DNA of 36,893 bases, taken from positions 1 through 36,893 of the forward strand of contig NZ_JAFCJM010000068.1 of the NCBI RefSeq assembly GCF_018130955.1. The letters run 5' to 3'. The notes beneath the pieces were generated by a model. The model worked only from the letters and a program-made list of their open reading frames with translations. It made no database searches and was not told the DNA's origin. Origin of the DNA: Bradyrhizobium liaoningense (GTDB lineage: Bacteria > Pseudomonadota > Alphaproteobacteria > Rhizobiales > Xanthobacteraceae). Below, piece by piece: positions 6,919 to 14,945 of this stretch (its first letter is position 1; each line of letters begins with the position of its first letter). A program made the position numbers and the translations under genes.

Positions 6919-9285
6919 ATGCTCGAAAAGCACAGCGAGAGTGAGGTTCATGTCGAGAAGGTCGAGCAGGGACCGGCGTCCTCCATCGCCTTCGGACTGG
7001 AGCGCCTCGGGCTGATCGCCGTCCAGGCGCCGGTGATCGCTTGCCTGGTGCTGGTCGCGCTGATCGTCGGCGCTGTTTTCGGCATCGAGCGCATCAAGAT
7101 CGACGACTCGCTGTCGCAGCTGTTCCGTTCCAACACCAAGGAATTCCGTCAGTACGAAGAGGTGACCAAGAAGTTCCCGGCGGAGGAATTCGACGTCCTC
7201 GTCGTGGTCGAAGGCAAGACCTTGCTGGCGCGGAACAACCTCGAGAAGCTGCGCGACTTCGTCACCGACATGCAGCTCGTCGAGGGAACGCGCGGGCTGG
7301 TCTCGCTGTTCTCCGCGCGCCAGGCGCCGGCGCCGGGCAAGCTGCCGGCCGCGCTGTTCCCGGCCGAGCTGCCGCAGGGAGCCGACTACGACAAGTTCAT
7401 CGAGGTCGTGAAAAGCAACGAGATCATCCGCGGCAAGCTCTTGTCCGAGGACGGCACGCTGGCGCTGATCGTGCTGTCGCTGGACCCGGCGGTGGTCGCC
7501 TCCAGCAAGCTCGGCGTCACCGTCGGCGAAATTCGCAAGCTGATGAAGGAGGATCTCGGCGACACCGGGCTCAGCGTGCAGCTCTCCGGCGTGCCGGTGA
7601 TGCAGCTCGAAATCCGCAACGCGGTCGAGCGTGACGGCCTGACCTACAACATTCTCGGCATTCTCGCCGGCTGCGTCATCGCCATCATCTTCTTCCGAAA
7701 AATCTCCTTCATGGTGGTGGCGGCGTTCCCGCCGATGATTGCGATCCTGCTCGCGCTCGGCGCGCTCGGCTGGGCCAACTTCAATCTCAACATGTTCCTG
7801 AACGTGATGACGCCGCTCATCATGGTCATCAGCTTCTCGGACTCGATGCAGCTCACCTTTGCGGCGCGCGACCGGCTGATCGCAGGACAGGACAAATACA
7901 CCGCATTCAAGAACGCGGTGCTGGTGGTCGGTCCTGCCTGCGTGCTCACGCACGGCACCGCCGGCATTTCCTTCATCGCGCTGCAATTCTCCGATTCCGA
8001 CCTGATCCGGAAGTTCGGCGAGGCGGGCCTTGCCGCGACCATCATCGCGCTGATCGCCGTGCTGTCGCTGGTGCCGGTGTTCGGCGTCTTGTTCGTGCGC
8101 AACGAAAAGATCTTTGCGGTCAAGTTCCAGAGCGCGGATGCCGGCGTCCAGGCGCTGCGCAATTTCTGCTACTGGATTGCGGTGCGGATGGTGGGCCGTC
8201 CCGGCCTGTTCAGCCTGATCGCGCTGCTGTTCGTCGGCGGTCTCGGCGTGATCTACGCCAATCTCGAGCCGCGCTACCGGCTCGCCGACCAGGTGCCGGA
8301 CAAGCGCCAGGCGGTCGCCGCCAGCAACCGGCTCGACGCCAAGCTGACGGGCGCCAACCCGGTCAACGTGCTGATCGTGTTCCCCCAGGGTGAGAACCTC
8401 TATTCGCCGGAGACGCTGCAAACGATCGCGGACGTGCACTCAACCGTCGAGAAGGCGGCCGGCGTCGGCAATGTCTGGTCGATCGAGACCCTGCGCCGCT
8501 GGCTCGCGGAAAAGGCGGGCAGCTCGGACGTTGCGACGCTCAAGGAATATGTGAACGTTATCCCTGAGCATCTGGTGCGTCGTTTCATCGATGCCGAGCA
8601 GGATGCCGTCGTGGTCGCCGGCCGCGTCCCGGACATCGATTCCAGCCAGCTCCTGCCGGTCGTCGACAAGCTCGATACTGAGCTCGACGCCATCCGCAAG
8701 AAGCACCCCGGCTACGAGGTCGCGGTGACCGGCCTTGCCGCCATTGCCGCGCGCAACTCGGCGAACATGATCGAGAAGCTGAACCGCGGCCTCACGGTCG
8801 AGTTCGCCCTGGTCGCGATCTTCATTGGCCTCGCCTTCCGCTCCTGGGTCGTGATGTTCGCCTGCATCCTGCCTGGCATCTTCCCGGTGGTGCTCGCGGG
8901 CACCGTGCTGTGGGCGCTCGGGGAGGGCCTGCAATTTGCGAGCGTCGTGGCGCTGACCGTCTCGTTCGGCCTCGGCCTGAGCGCGACCATCCACTTCCTC
9001 AACCGCTTGCGGCTGGAGGGCAAGCCCGGCGTCTCGTCGGCGCTCGCGGTGGAGCGTGCGACCGTGCTGGTCGGACCTGCGCTGATCCTGACCACGGTGG
9101 TGCTGGCCTGCGGCCTGGTCGTGACCGTGTTCTCGGACCTGCCGTCACTGCGGCTGTTCGGCTGGTTGGGCGCCTTCTCGATGGTGGCGGCGCTGGTCGC
9201 CGATCTCTTCATCCTGCGGCCGACGGCGATGTGGCTGATCAATCTGCATGAGAAGATCCACGGGGCCGGAAAGCCCGCGATCTGA
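6919..9285 (+). CDS. RND/MMPL-family membrane protein
   Basis: A 788-residue protein with the duplicated RND layout. Span 1 is at about 32-54, followed by a periplasmic loop of roughly 180 residues. A bundle of spans lies at about 237-395. A second repeat opens with a span near 428-450 and its own loop, and a final bundle begins near residue 624. It resembles the MMPL/sterol-sensing-like exporters to which HpnN belongs, but it is a separate protein from the clear HpnN encoded at 24914. A proton-translocating carboxylate pair was not identified with confidence. The gene sits 215 bp after eutC, and transport of hopanoids or other lipids is an inference from that context. The ATG at 6919 was chosen because hydrophilic sequence leads into span 1. 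Confidence 0.85.
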   Translation: MLEKHSESEVHVEKVEQGPASSIAFGLERLGLIAVQAPVIACLVLVALIVGAVFGIERIKIDDSLSQLFRSNTKEFRQYEEVTKKFPAEEFDVLVVVEGKTLLARNNLEKLRDFVTDMQLVEGTRGLVSLFSARQAPAPGKLPAALFPAELPQGADYDKFIEVVKSNEIIRGKLLSEDGTLALIVLSLDPAVVASSKLGVTVGEIRKLMKEDLGDTGLSVQLSGVPVMQLEIRNAVERDGLTYNILGILAGCVIAIIFFRKISFMVVAAFPPMIAILLALGALGWANFNLNMFLNVMTPLIMVISFSDSMQLTFAARDRLIAGQDKYTAFKNAVLVVGPACVLTHGTAGISFIALQFSDSDLIRKFGEAGLAATIIALIAVLSLVPVFGVLFVRNEKIFAVKFQSADAGVQALRNFCYWIAVRMVGRPGLFSLIALLFVGGLGVIYANLEPRYRLADQVPDKRQAVAASNRLDAKLTGANPVNVLIVFPQGENLYSPETLQTIADVHSTVEKAAGVGNVWSIETLRRWLAEKAGSSDVATLKEYVNVIPEHLVRRFIDAEQDAVVVAGRVPDIDSSQLLPVVDKLDTELDAIRKKHPGYEVAVTGLAAIAARNSANMIEKLNRGLTVEFALVAIFIGLAFRSWVVMFACILPGIFPVVLAGTVLWALGEGLQFASVVALTVSFGLGLSATIHFLNRLRLEGKPGVSSALAVERATVLVGPALILTTVVLACGLVVTVFSDLPSLRLFGWLGAFSMVAALVADLFILRPTAMWLINLHEKIHGAGKPAI

Positions 9286-9312
9286 GCAGCTTCATCCACT
9301 GGACATGGAATC

Positions 9313-9335
9313 GGCGCAGTCTGAATGACTGCGCC
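9313..9335 (+). terminator. Hairpin after the RND gene
   Basis: A perfect 9-bp stem (GGCGCAGTC / GACTGCGCC) with loop TGAAT lies about 30 bp after the RND stop codon. No T-run follows, so it may be a weak or Rho-assisted terminator. Confidence 0.45.
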
Positions 9336-9410
9336 TGAGCGCCGGCCGGAGACGAGCCATGCGGGCAGCACGGCACGACGGCTCCATCGTGTAGTTTTCG
9401 GCGGGGTTCA

Positions 9411-9544
9411 GCCTAAAGCGCGATGGCTTTAGGTTGAATCGTCATCGCGCTTTAGCTCATTGTTTGAGCATGATCTCCGCGCAAACGCGTTCCGCGTTTG
9501 TCGCGAGGGAAAACCGCTGCACACTTTTCCGGATCATGCTCTAG
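9411..9544. repeat. Dispersed palindromic repeat, Bradyrhizobium type
   Basis: Two nested inverted repeats: CTAAAGCGCGATG (9413-9425) with CATCGCGCTTTAG (9443-9455), and GAGCATGATC (9466-9475) with GATCATGCTC (9532-9541). A short palindrome around AAACGCGTTCCGCGTTT lies inside the second. I recognise this combination as an intergenic repeat found many times in Bradyrhizobium-type genomes. Its right end supplies the TAG stop codon of the neighbouring minus-strand gene. Confidence 0.75.
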
Positions 9545-10374
9545 GCCTCGATGCGGACGATCCCGTACGGATTGAACTTGAAGTCGTCCTCGGCGTAGTC
9601 CTGTTGCCGGGACAGCGTGAGCTTGCGATCACGCAGCGCAGCGTCAATGCCGTGCTCGGCCATGGCGTTGGCAATCTCCTCCATGAGCATCACCGCGGAC
9701 CATTCGTTGCCGCGCGATTTCGCGACATAGACCTCTGGCAAGCCGACGAGGTGATAACCGACGGTCTCGTAATAGCTGTTACCGCCGAGCGGGCGTTTGG
9801 CGAAAGCAAGACGACACGCCTTGGCGACGGCGAGGGTTATGCCAAGGCCCTGACTGGTCTTTGCGCCCTTGCGTGCCTGATCGCCGAGACTGCGCCATCG
9901 CTCCAGGCCGTGGGCAACGCCGGCGCTTTCGCCCTTCACGGCAGTGGCGCCGGTCTCGATCATCTCCTCGACGATGCGCAGGGCCGCCGCCGAATAAGCC
10001 ACCGCTTTCTGCTGCTCCAGCGGCGGGCTCAGCACGTAGAGCACCGCTTTGTGGTTGACCACGGCCGCTTCGTCCGCGGCAGACCAGGCTTTCGGGAAGA
10101 CGCGGTCCCAGCAGACGCCGAACGATCGCTCCATGTGCGGATCGGGCTTGGCCTGCGAATAGGTGCGGTCGATCTCGAAGTTGAAATCCGCGATCGTCTT
10201 GGCCACCGCCTTCGGCGGATGCAGCAGGCTTTCGTCCTTGCCGAGGAAGCAGAGCACATGACGCGGTTTTACCGATGAAGGCTGCATGCTCCTTCCCTGC
10301 TGGTCATTGGCGAAGGCGCGACCGGCTACGAAGAGGCCGGCGGCCTTGAGCAGATGTCTGCGAATTGGGTCCAT
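9541..10374 (-). CDS. Putative exported protein, function unknown
   Basis: A 277-residue protein. The N-terminus carries a twin-arginine-like signal (RRHLLKAAGLFVAGRAFA, with an AFA cleavage site near residue 22). The rest looks soluble, with a block reading HVLCFLGKDESLLHPPKAV and no membrane spans. I do not recognise the family. An internal ATG at 10287 (MQPSSVKPRH...) has a very strong Shine-Dalgarno sequence (GGGAAGGAG) almost touching it, so a shorter cytoplasmic form is possible. The longer start is preferred because of the signal-like sequence. The reading frame ends inside a dispersed palindromic repeat, so the natural C-terminus may have been altered by repeat insertion. Confidence 0.7.
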   Translation of the reverse strand: MDPIRRHLLKAAGLFVAGRAFANDQQGRSMQPSSVKPRHVLCFLGKDESLLHPPKAVAKTIADFNFEIDRTYSQAKPDPHMERSFGVCWDRVFPKAWSAADEAAVVNHKAVLYVLSPPLEQQKAVAYSAAALRIVEEMIETGATAVKGESAGVAHGLERWRSLGDQARKGAKTSQGLGITLAVAKACRLAFAKRPLGGNSYYETVGYHLVGLPEVYVAKSRGNEWSAVMLMEEIANAMAEHGIDAALRDRKLTLSRQQDYAEDDFKFNPYGIVRIEA

Positions 10375-10392
10375 GTCCGCAACAATGTCAGC

Positions 10393-10423
10393 AAAAAGCC
10401 CCCGGCTCGCGAGAACCGGGGGC
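10393..10423 (-). terminator. Intrinsic terminator after the 163-aa exported protein gene
   Basis: On the minus strand the stem GCCCCCGG / CCGGGGGC with a 10-nt loop is followed directly by TTTTT. It lies between the 163-residue exported protein gene and the downstream 277-residue gene, separating the two transcripts at least partly. Confidence 0.8.
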
Positions 10424-10450
10424 CGTATTCCCAGCGACGCGTGAAAGGCG

Positions 10451-10942
10451 TCAGCCCTTCGTCATCGTGATGTTGACGCCGCGAATTTCGCCCTTGGAGC
10501 TGATCTGCACCGTCTGCTTGGTGCCGTTGGTGCGCAGCGTCAGGCTGGCGGCAAATCCGTTGGCCTCGACGAACACGTCGATCTGGCCGCCGCCGGCGGT
10601 ACCCTGCAAATTGCCGAAGATGTTGCGGCTCGCCTCGCTCCAGTTGCCGGAGATCCGATCGCCCTGGCTCGTGACGTCGCTGCTGAGGTCGAATTTGTAG
10701 CTGTCGCTGGCGCAATGCAGCGCCTGTTTCAGGCCGAGACCGCTGGCGGCGACCTTGTAGTCCGCCTTGCAGCGGATGCGCTCGGTGGTGCCGTCGGACA
10801 GCGACACCGTGCCGGTGCCCGTCCAGGCGCCGTCAAAGCCGGCAAACGGTCCGGACGACTGAGCCTGGCTCGCCGAGACCGAAAGGAGCAGCGCTGCGCC
10901 AATGCCGGCCGCCGTGATTGCCTGTCGTCCAAAGAATGTCAT
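10451..10942 (-). CDS. Small exported protein, function unknown
   Basis: A 163-residue protein with a classical signal peptide (hydrophobic core AAGIGAALLLSVSA, cleavage after ASQA near residue 27). The mature part has the alternating pattern of a small beta-sandwich or lipocalin-like fold, with two cysteines (IRCKADY and ALHCASD) that could form a disulfide. The motif FAGFDGAWTGTGTVSLSDG near the start of the mature region is familiar from exported hypothetical proteins of Bradyrhizobium, but no function is assigned. It has its own terminator and its promoter would lie in the 10943-11050 region. Confidence 0.8.
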   Translation of the reverse strand: MTFFGRQAITAAGIGAALLLSVSASQAQSSGPFAGFDGAWTGTGTVSLSDGTTERIRCKADYKVAASGLGLKQALHCASDSYKFDLSSDVTSQGDRISGNWSEASRNIFGNLQGTAGGGQIDVFVEANGFAASLTLRTNGTKQTVQISSKGEIRGVNITMTKG

Positions 10943-11449
10943 GTCGAATATATCCCGTTTTCAGTAGTGACGTCCTTTCAAAACAAGAACGTCTCGCCGC
11001 ATCGAAGGTTTAGTGTTCCCCATGCAGGGGCAGGTTCAAAGTTTGACGGCCCCAAGTCTCGTGATCGCGACGTCTCGTGATCGCGACGTCTCGTGATCGC
11101 GACGTCTCGTGATCGCGACCCGTCGCAGCCATTTTTGCCCGCTTTGCGCGCGTTTCCGCCGCGCCTTACGTCGTCCATGTAGGGAGTGGCGATGCATGTC
11201 TGCAACAGGTCGAAGGTAAAACAAGAGGCTCAAAAATAATCCCGTAGTATCAAACTGTTACATCTGTCAATGAGAGGGGCGGGAAGCATGATTTGCGGGT
11301 GAGGTGCCAATTTGGCCGCATTTGCCAGTGCTTCTGCTCTCTCCGCTGCTGCGCTTTCCGTGGCAAGGCCATCAGAACAATCTATTCCGGTCGTCCGCCC
11401 TGTGCTGTCCGGGATTGGAACGATTCTGCCGTCAGAATGAAGGAACACT
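10943..11449. other. Intergenic region with tandem repeat
   Basis: A 507-bp divergent gap between two exported-protein genes. It contains the four-copy 16-bp tandem repeat listed separately and an A/T-richer stretch at about 11215-11270 that could hold a promoter. No gene is supported. Confidence 0.5.
11056..11119. repeat. Four perfect 16-bp tandem repeats
   Basis: The unit GTCTCGTGATCGCGAC occurs four times head to tail without a mismatch (11056-11071, 11072-11087, 11088-11103, 11104-11119). Each unit contains the TCGCGA palindrome. The period of 16 is not a multiple of three and no gene runs through it. Perfect identity suggests recent slippage or a copy-number-variable locus. Confidence 0.95.
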
Positions 11450-11680
11450 ATGCGTAAATTTCTCCTCGCTCTCACCCTGGTGTCGGTATCGCTTTCGACG
11501 GCGGCTGTCGCCCAGCAGCGCGGCACCCCTGAAGAGCAGAAGGCCTGCACCCGTGACGTGCAGAAGTTCTGCCGTCCCGTCATCGATCAGGGCGATTTCA
11601 CCATTCTGGCCTGCTTGAAGGAGAACCGCTCGAAGATCTCCGAGGCCTGCAATCAGGTCCTGAAGGCCAACGGTCAATAG
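11450..11680 (+). CDS. Small secreted cysteine-rich protein
   Basis: A 76-residue protein with a signal peptide (MRKFLLALTLVSVSLSTAAVA, then QQRG). The mature part of about 55 residues has four cysteines (ACTRD, FCRP, ACLKEN, ACNQV) spaced as in the short Cys-rich repeat also found in Golgi/FGF-receptor-like Cys-rich proteins. Such proteins are common in rhizobial periplasms and their role is unknown. The ATG is preceded by AAGGAAC at a normal distance. It stands alone upstream of the hopanoid operon with an intervening 218-bp gap. Confidence 0.85.
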   Translation: MRKFLLALTLVSVSLSTAAVAQQRGTPEEQKACTRDVQKFCRPVIDQGDFTILACLKENRSKISEACNQVLKANGQ

Positions 11681-11898
11681 GGCTCGCCGGGCCCCCAAAA
11701 AGGGTTCAATAGCGACCCGTTGCGCCGCCCCTGCGGGTCCAAATCCCGCACAGGTCCCGCAGGGCAGGGTATCGAGAGACAGGATTGGTTTTACGGTCGT
11801 ATTCCCCTATATGGGGGCCGCGACGGTTCCGGCCGGCGTGAACCCGCGCAAAGCCCGAAAAAGCCTTGTCCAGCCAGACGATTGTTAACCAATCCTCG

Positions 11899-12783
11899 AT
11901 GACCTCTGCGAACGAATTGAGATCCGGAAAGGGTGACCGCGACGAGAATTTTCCCGTCGCGTCCTGGATCATTCATCCGCGTCATCGCGCCCTCATTCTG
12001 GCGTTCTACAATTTCGTCCGCACGGCCGACGACATCGCTGACCACGCCACGCTGAAGCCCGACGAGAAGCTCGCTTATCTCGACCTGTTCGAGCGCGAGC
12101 TCCTCGGCAATGGCGACACGCAGGCCGAGGCGGTGATCCTGCGCCGGGCGCTGGCCGAGCGCGGCATGCCGCCGCGCCATGCGCTCGACGTGCTCGTCGC
12201 ATTCCGGATGGACGTGACCAAGCTGCGCTACGAGACCTGGGACGAGGTCATCCATTATTGCCGCTACTCGGCGATGCCGGTCGGCCGCTTCATGCTCGAC
12301 GTCCATGGCGAGAGCACCTCGACCTGGACGGCGTCCGACGCGCTCTGCGCGGGTTTGCAGATCAACAATCACCTGCAGGATTGCGGCAAGGATTTCCGCG
12401 CGCTCAACCGTGTCTACCTTCCGCGCGATGCGCTGGCCGCGAGCGGCGCGTCGGTCGAGCAGCTCGGGCTCGACCAGTCGCCGCCCGCCATGCTGCAATG
12501 CCTCCAGGCGCTCGCGGCGCGCAACGAACTGCTGCTCAACGAAAGCAGGTCGCTGTGCGCCGAGGTCAGGGATTTCCGTCTCGGCGTCGACATCTCGGTG
12601 ATCCAGGCCTACGCCGACCGCATCGTGCGTTTGTTGAAGGTGCGCGATCCCCTGCGCGAACGCGTGCATCTCAACAAGCTCGAGCTCATCACCTTCAGCC
12701 TCGCCGGGATCCTCGGCGAAATCGGCCGCCGCGCGATCGGGCGCCGGCCTGTCTCCAATCCGGGGCCCGCGCATGACGCTTGA
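11899..12783 (+). CDS. hpnC: Hydroxysqualene synthase
   Basis: Converts presqualene diphosphate to hydroxysqualene, the second step of the bacterial HpnCDE route from farnesyl diphosphate to squalene. The 294 residues carry a trans-prenyl-synthase fold with the first Asp-rich motif DDIAD at 44-48. The second motif is the degenerate HpnC form QINNHLQDCGKD at 154-165, which distinguishes it from HpnD. An in-frame TTG at 11866 would add 11 residues; the ATG at 11899 is preferred, although neither has a strong ribosome binding site. It is the first gene of the hpnC-D-E-shc-hpnG operon and its 3' end overlaps hpnD by 11 bp. Confidence 0.94.
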   Translation: MTSANELRSGKGDRDENFPVASWIIHPRHRALILAFYNFVRTADDIADHATLKPDEKLAYLDLFERELLGNGDTQAEAVILRRALAERGMPPRHALDVLVAFRMDVTKLRYETWDEVIHYCRYSAMPVGRFMLDVHGESTSTWTASDALCAGLQINNHLQDCGKDFRALNRVYLPRDALAASGASVEQLGLDQSPPAMLQCLQALAARNELLLNESRSLCAEVRDFRLGVDISVIQAYADRIVRLLKVRDPLRERVHLNKLELITFSLAGILGEIGRRAIGRRPVSNPGPAHDA

Positions 12784-13612
12784 GGCGACCTCGCCCAGCG
12801 CCAATTACGGCACGACCGCATCCGGCAGCTCGTTCTACGCCGCGATGCGGATCCTGCCGCGCGACCAGCGCGAGGCCATGTTCCAGATCTACAGCTTCTG
12901 CCGCCAGGTCGACGACATCGCCGATTCCGACGGTCCGCGCGACGTGCGGCTGGCCGCGCTTCAGCAATGGCGTGACGACATCGATGCGCTTTATCAGGGG
13001 CATCCGCCGGCGCGGCTCAAGGACTACGTCGCCTCCGTGAAGACGTTCGGGCTGAAGCGCGAGGATTTCCTCGCCATCGTCGACGGCATGGAGATGGACG
13101 TGCCGCAGGACATCCGCGCACCCGACATGGCAACGCTCGATCTCTACTGCGATCGCGTCGCAAGCGCAGTGGGGCGCCTGTCGGTGCGGGTGTTCGGCCT
13201 GCCGGAAGACGACGGCATTCAGCTCGCCCATCATCTCGGCCGCGCGCTCCAGCTCACCAACATCCTGCGCGACATCGACGAGGACGCGACGCTCGGCCGG
13301 CTCTATTTGCCGCGCGAGGCGCTGCTGCACGCCGGCATCACCTCGAACGATCCGAATCGCGTGATCGCGGAGCGCGCGCTGCCGAAGGTGTGCGTGCCGC
13401 TCGCACAGCGCGCCAAAGTGCATTTTGAGAAGTCGGACGAGATCATGAACCGCAACAAGCGCCGCGCCGTGCGCGCGCCGCGGATCATGTCGAAATACTA
13501 CCACGCGATTCTGGACCTTCTGATCGCGCGTGGCTTCGCGGCGCCGCGCCAGCCGGTGCGTGTGTCGAAGGTCACACGCATCGCCATCCTTCTCCGTTAC
13601 GCTTTCCTCTGA
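12773..13612 (+). CDS. hpnD: Presqualene diphosphate synthase
   Basis: Condenses two farnesyl diphosphates to presqualene diphosphate. The 279 residues contain both magnesium-binding motifs of the squalene/phytoene synthase family: DDIAD at 47-51 and DIDED at 167-171 within LTNILRDIDEDA. The product is passed to HpnC and then HpnE. The ATG lies within the last codons of hpnC and the TGA overlaps the ATG of hpnE (TGATG), so all three squalene-forming enzymes are likely translationally coupled. Confidence 0.95.
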   Translation: MTLEATSPSANYGTTASGSSFYAAMRILPRDQREAMFQIYSFCRQVDDIADSDGPRDVRLAALQQWRDDIDALYQGHPPARLKDYVASVKTFGLKREDFLAIVDGMEMDVPQDIRAPDMATLDLYCDRVASAVGRLSVRVFGLPEDDGIQLAHHLGRALQLTNILRDIDEDATLGRLYLPREALLHAGITSNDPNRVIAERALPKVCVPLAQRAKVHFEKSDEIMNRNKRRAVRAPRIMSKYYHAILDLLIARGFAAPRQPVRVSKVTRIAILLRYAFL

Positions 13613-14874
13613 TGCAAAAGACAGTTCACATCATCGGCGCCGGAATTTCCGGCCTCTCCGCCGCTGTGCGGCTCGCCAATGGCGGCTGGAAGGTCGCCGT
13701 GCACGAGGCGACCCAGCAGGCCGGCGGCCGCTGCCGCTCCTATTTCGACGGCGCAACCAATCTCACCATCGACAACGGCAATCATCTGCTGTTGTCGGGC
13801 AATCGCCATGCGATCGCCTATGCCCGCTCGATCGGCACTGAAGCCGGGCTGGTCGGGCCGCAGCGCGCGCAGTTTCCCTTTGTCGACCTTGCCACCGGGC
13901 AGCGCTGGCAGCTCGATCTCGGCGATAGCCGGCTGCCGAGCTGGGTGCTCGACGAGAGCCGGCGCGTCCCCGACACCGGCCTGATGGATTATCTCAAGCT
14001 GGCGCCGCTGATCTGGGCCTCGCCCGACACGCTCGTCGGCAAGTCGATCCCGTGCGAGGGCACGCTCTACCAGCGGCTCGTGCAGCCGCTCCTCCTTGCA
14101 GCCCTCAATGTCGATCCGCCCGAGGGCTCGGCGGGGCTTGCGGGTGCCATCGTGCGCGAGACGCTGCTTGCGGGAGGGCAGGCGTGCCGCCCGCTGATTG
14201 CGCGCGACGGCTTGAGCGCCGTGCTGATCGAGCCCGCGGTGAAATTCCTTGAGGAGCGGGGCCATTCGGTTCAGCTCGGCCATGAGCTGCGCGAGTTCGC
14301 GACGTCCGATGGTCGCGTCAGCACGCTGAGCTTCGGCGGCGAGGACGTGATCCAGCTCGGACCTGATGATGCTGTCGTGATGGCGGTGCCGCCGCGCGCT
14401 GCATCAACGCTGCTGCCGGGCGTGAAGACGCCGACCAAGTTCCGCGCGATCGTGAATGCGCATTTCCGTTTTGATCCGCCGCCGGGCTCGGCTCCGATCC
14501 TGGGCGTGGTCGGCGGGCTCGTGGAATGGCTGTTCGCCTTCCCGAACCGCCTGTCCGTCACGATCAGCAATGGCGACCGTCTCGTCGACATGCCGCGCGA
14601 GGAGCTCGCGCAGGCGATCTGGCGCGACGTCTGCAAGGCCGGCGGCGTTTCCGGCGAACTGCCGGCCTGGCAGATCGTGCGCGAGCGCCGAGCCACTTTT
14701 GCCGCAACGCCCGAGCAGAATGGCATGCGTCCCGGACCGGTCACGGCGCACAAGAACCTGTTCCTTGCCGGCGACTGGACTGATACGGGATTGCCTGCAA
14801 CCATTGAGGGATCGGTCCGGTCCGGCGATCGCGCCGCGGATCTGGTCTTGGGCAAGGTTTCGGGCCCGCGATAG
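13612..14874 (+). CDS. hpnE: Squalene-forming FAD oxidoreductase
   Basis: Reduces hydroxysqualene to squalene in the HpnCDE route. It is a 420-residue amine-oxidase/desaturase-type flavoprotein. The N-terminal dinucleotide fold has GAGISG at about 10-15 and a glutamate closing the fold (VAVHEA). The C-terminal FAD-contacting block is LFLAGDWTDTGLPATIEG. The start is fixed by the one-base overlap with the hpnD stop codon. Phytoene desaturase-like enzymes share this fold, but position in the operon makes HpnE the clear reading. Confidence 0.94.
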   Translation: MQKTVHIIGAGISGLSAAVRLANGGWKVAVHEATQQAGGRCRSYFDGATNLTIDNGNHLLLSGNRHAIAYARSIGTEAGLVGPQRAQFPFVDLATGQRWQLDLGDSRLPSWVLDESRRVPDTGLMDYLKLAPLIWASPDTLVGKSIPCEGTLYQRLVQPLLLAALNVDPPEGSAGLAGAIVRETLLAGGQACRPLIARDGLSAVLIEPAVKFLEERGHSVQLGHELREFATSDGRVSTLSFGGEDVIQLGPDDAVVMAVPPRAASTLLPGVKTPTKFRAIVNAHFRFDPPPGSAPILGVVGGLVEWLFAFPNRLSVTISNGDRLVDMPREELAQAIWRDVCKAGGVSGELPAWQIVRERRATFAATPEQNGMRPGPVTAHKNLFLAGDWTDTGLPATIEGSVRSGDRAADLVLGKVSGPR

Positions 14875-14945
14875 AGAGCGGGCCAATCGTCCCGGCACGG
14901 AGCGCCGGTTTTCAATTCGGAAAGAGATCAGAGAGAACGAACGAG

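Noticed and set aside
11056..11119. CRISPR array
   Set aside because: The 16-bp units are directly adjacent with no spacers, so this is a simple tandem repeat.
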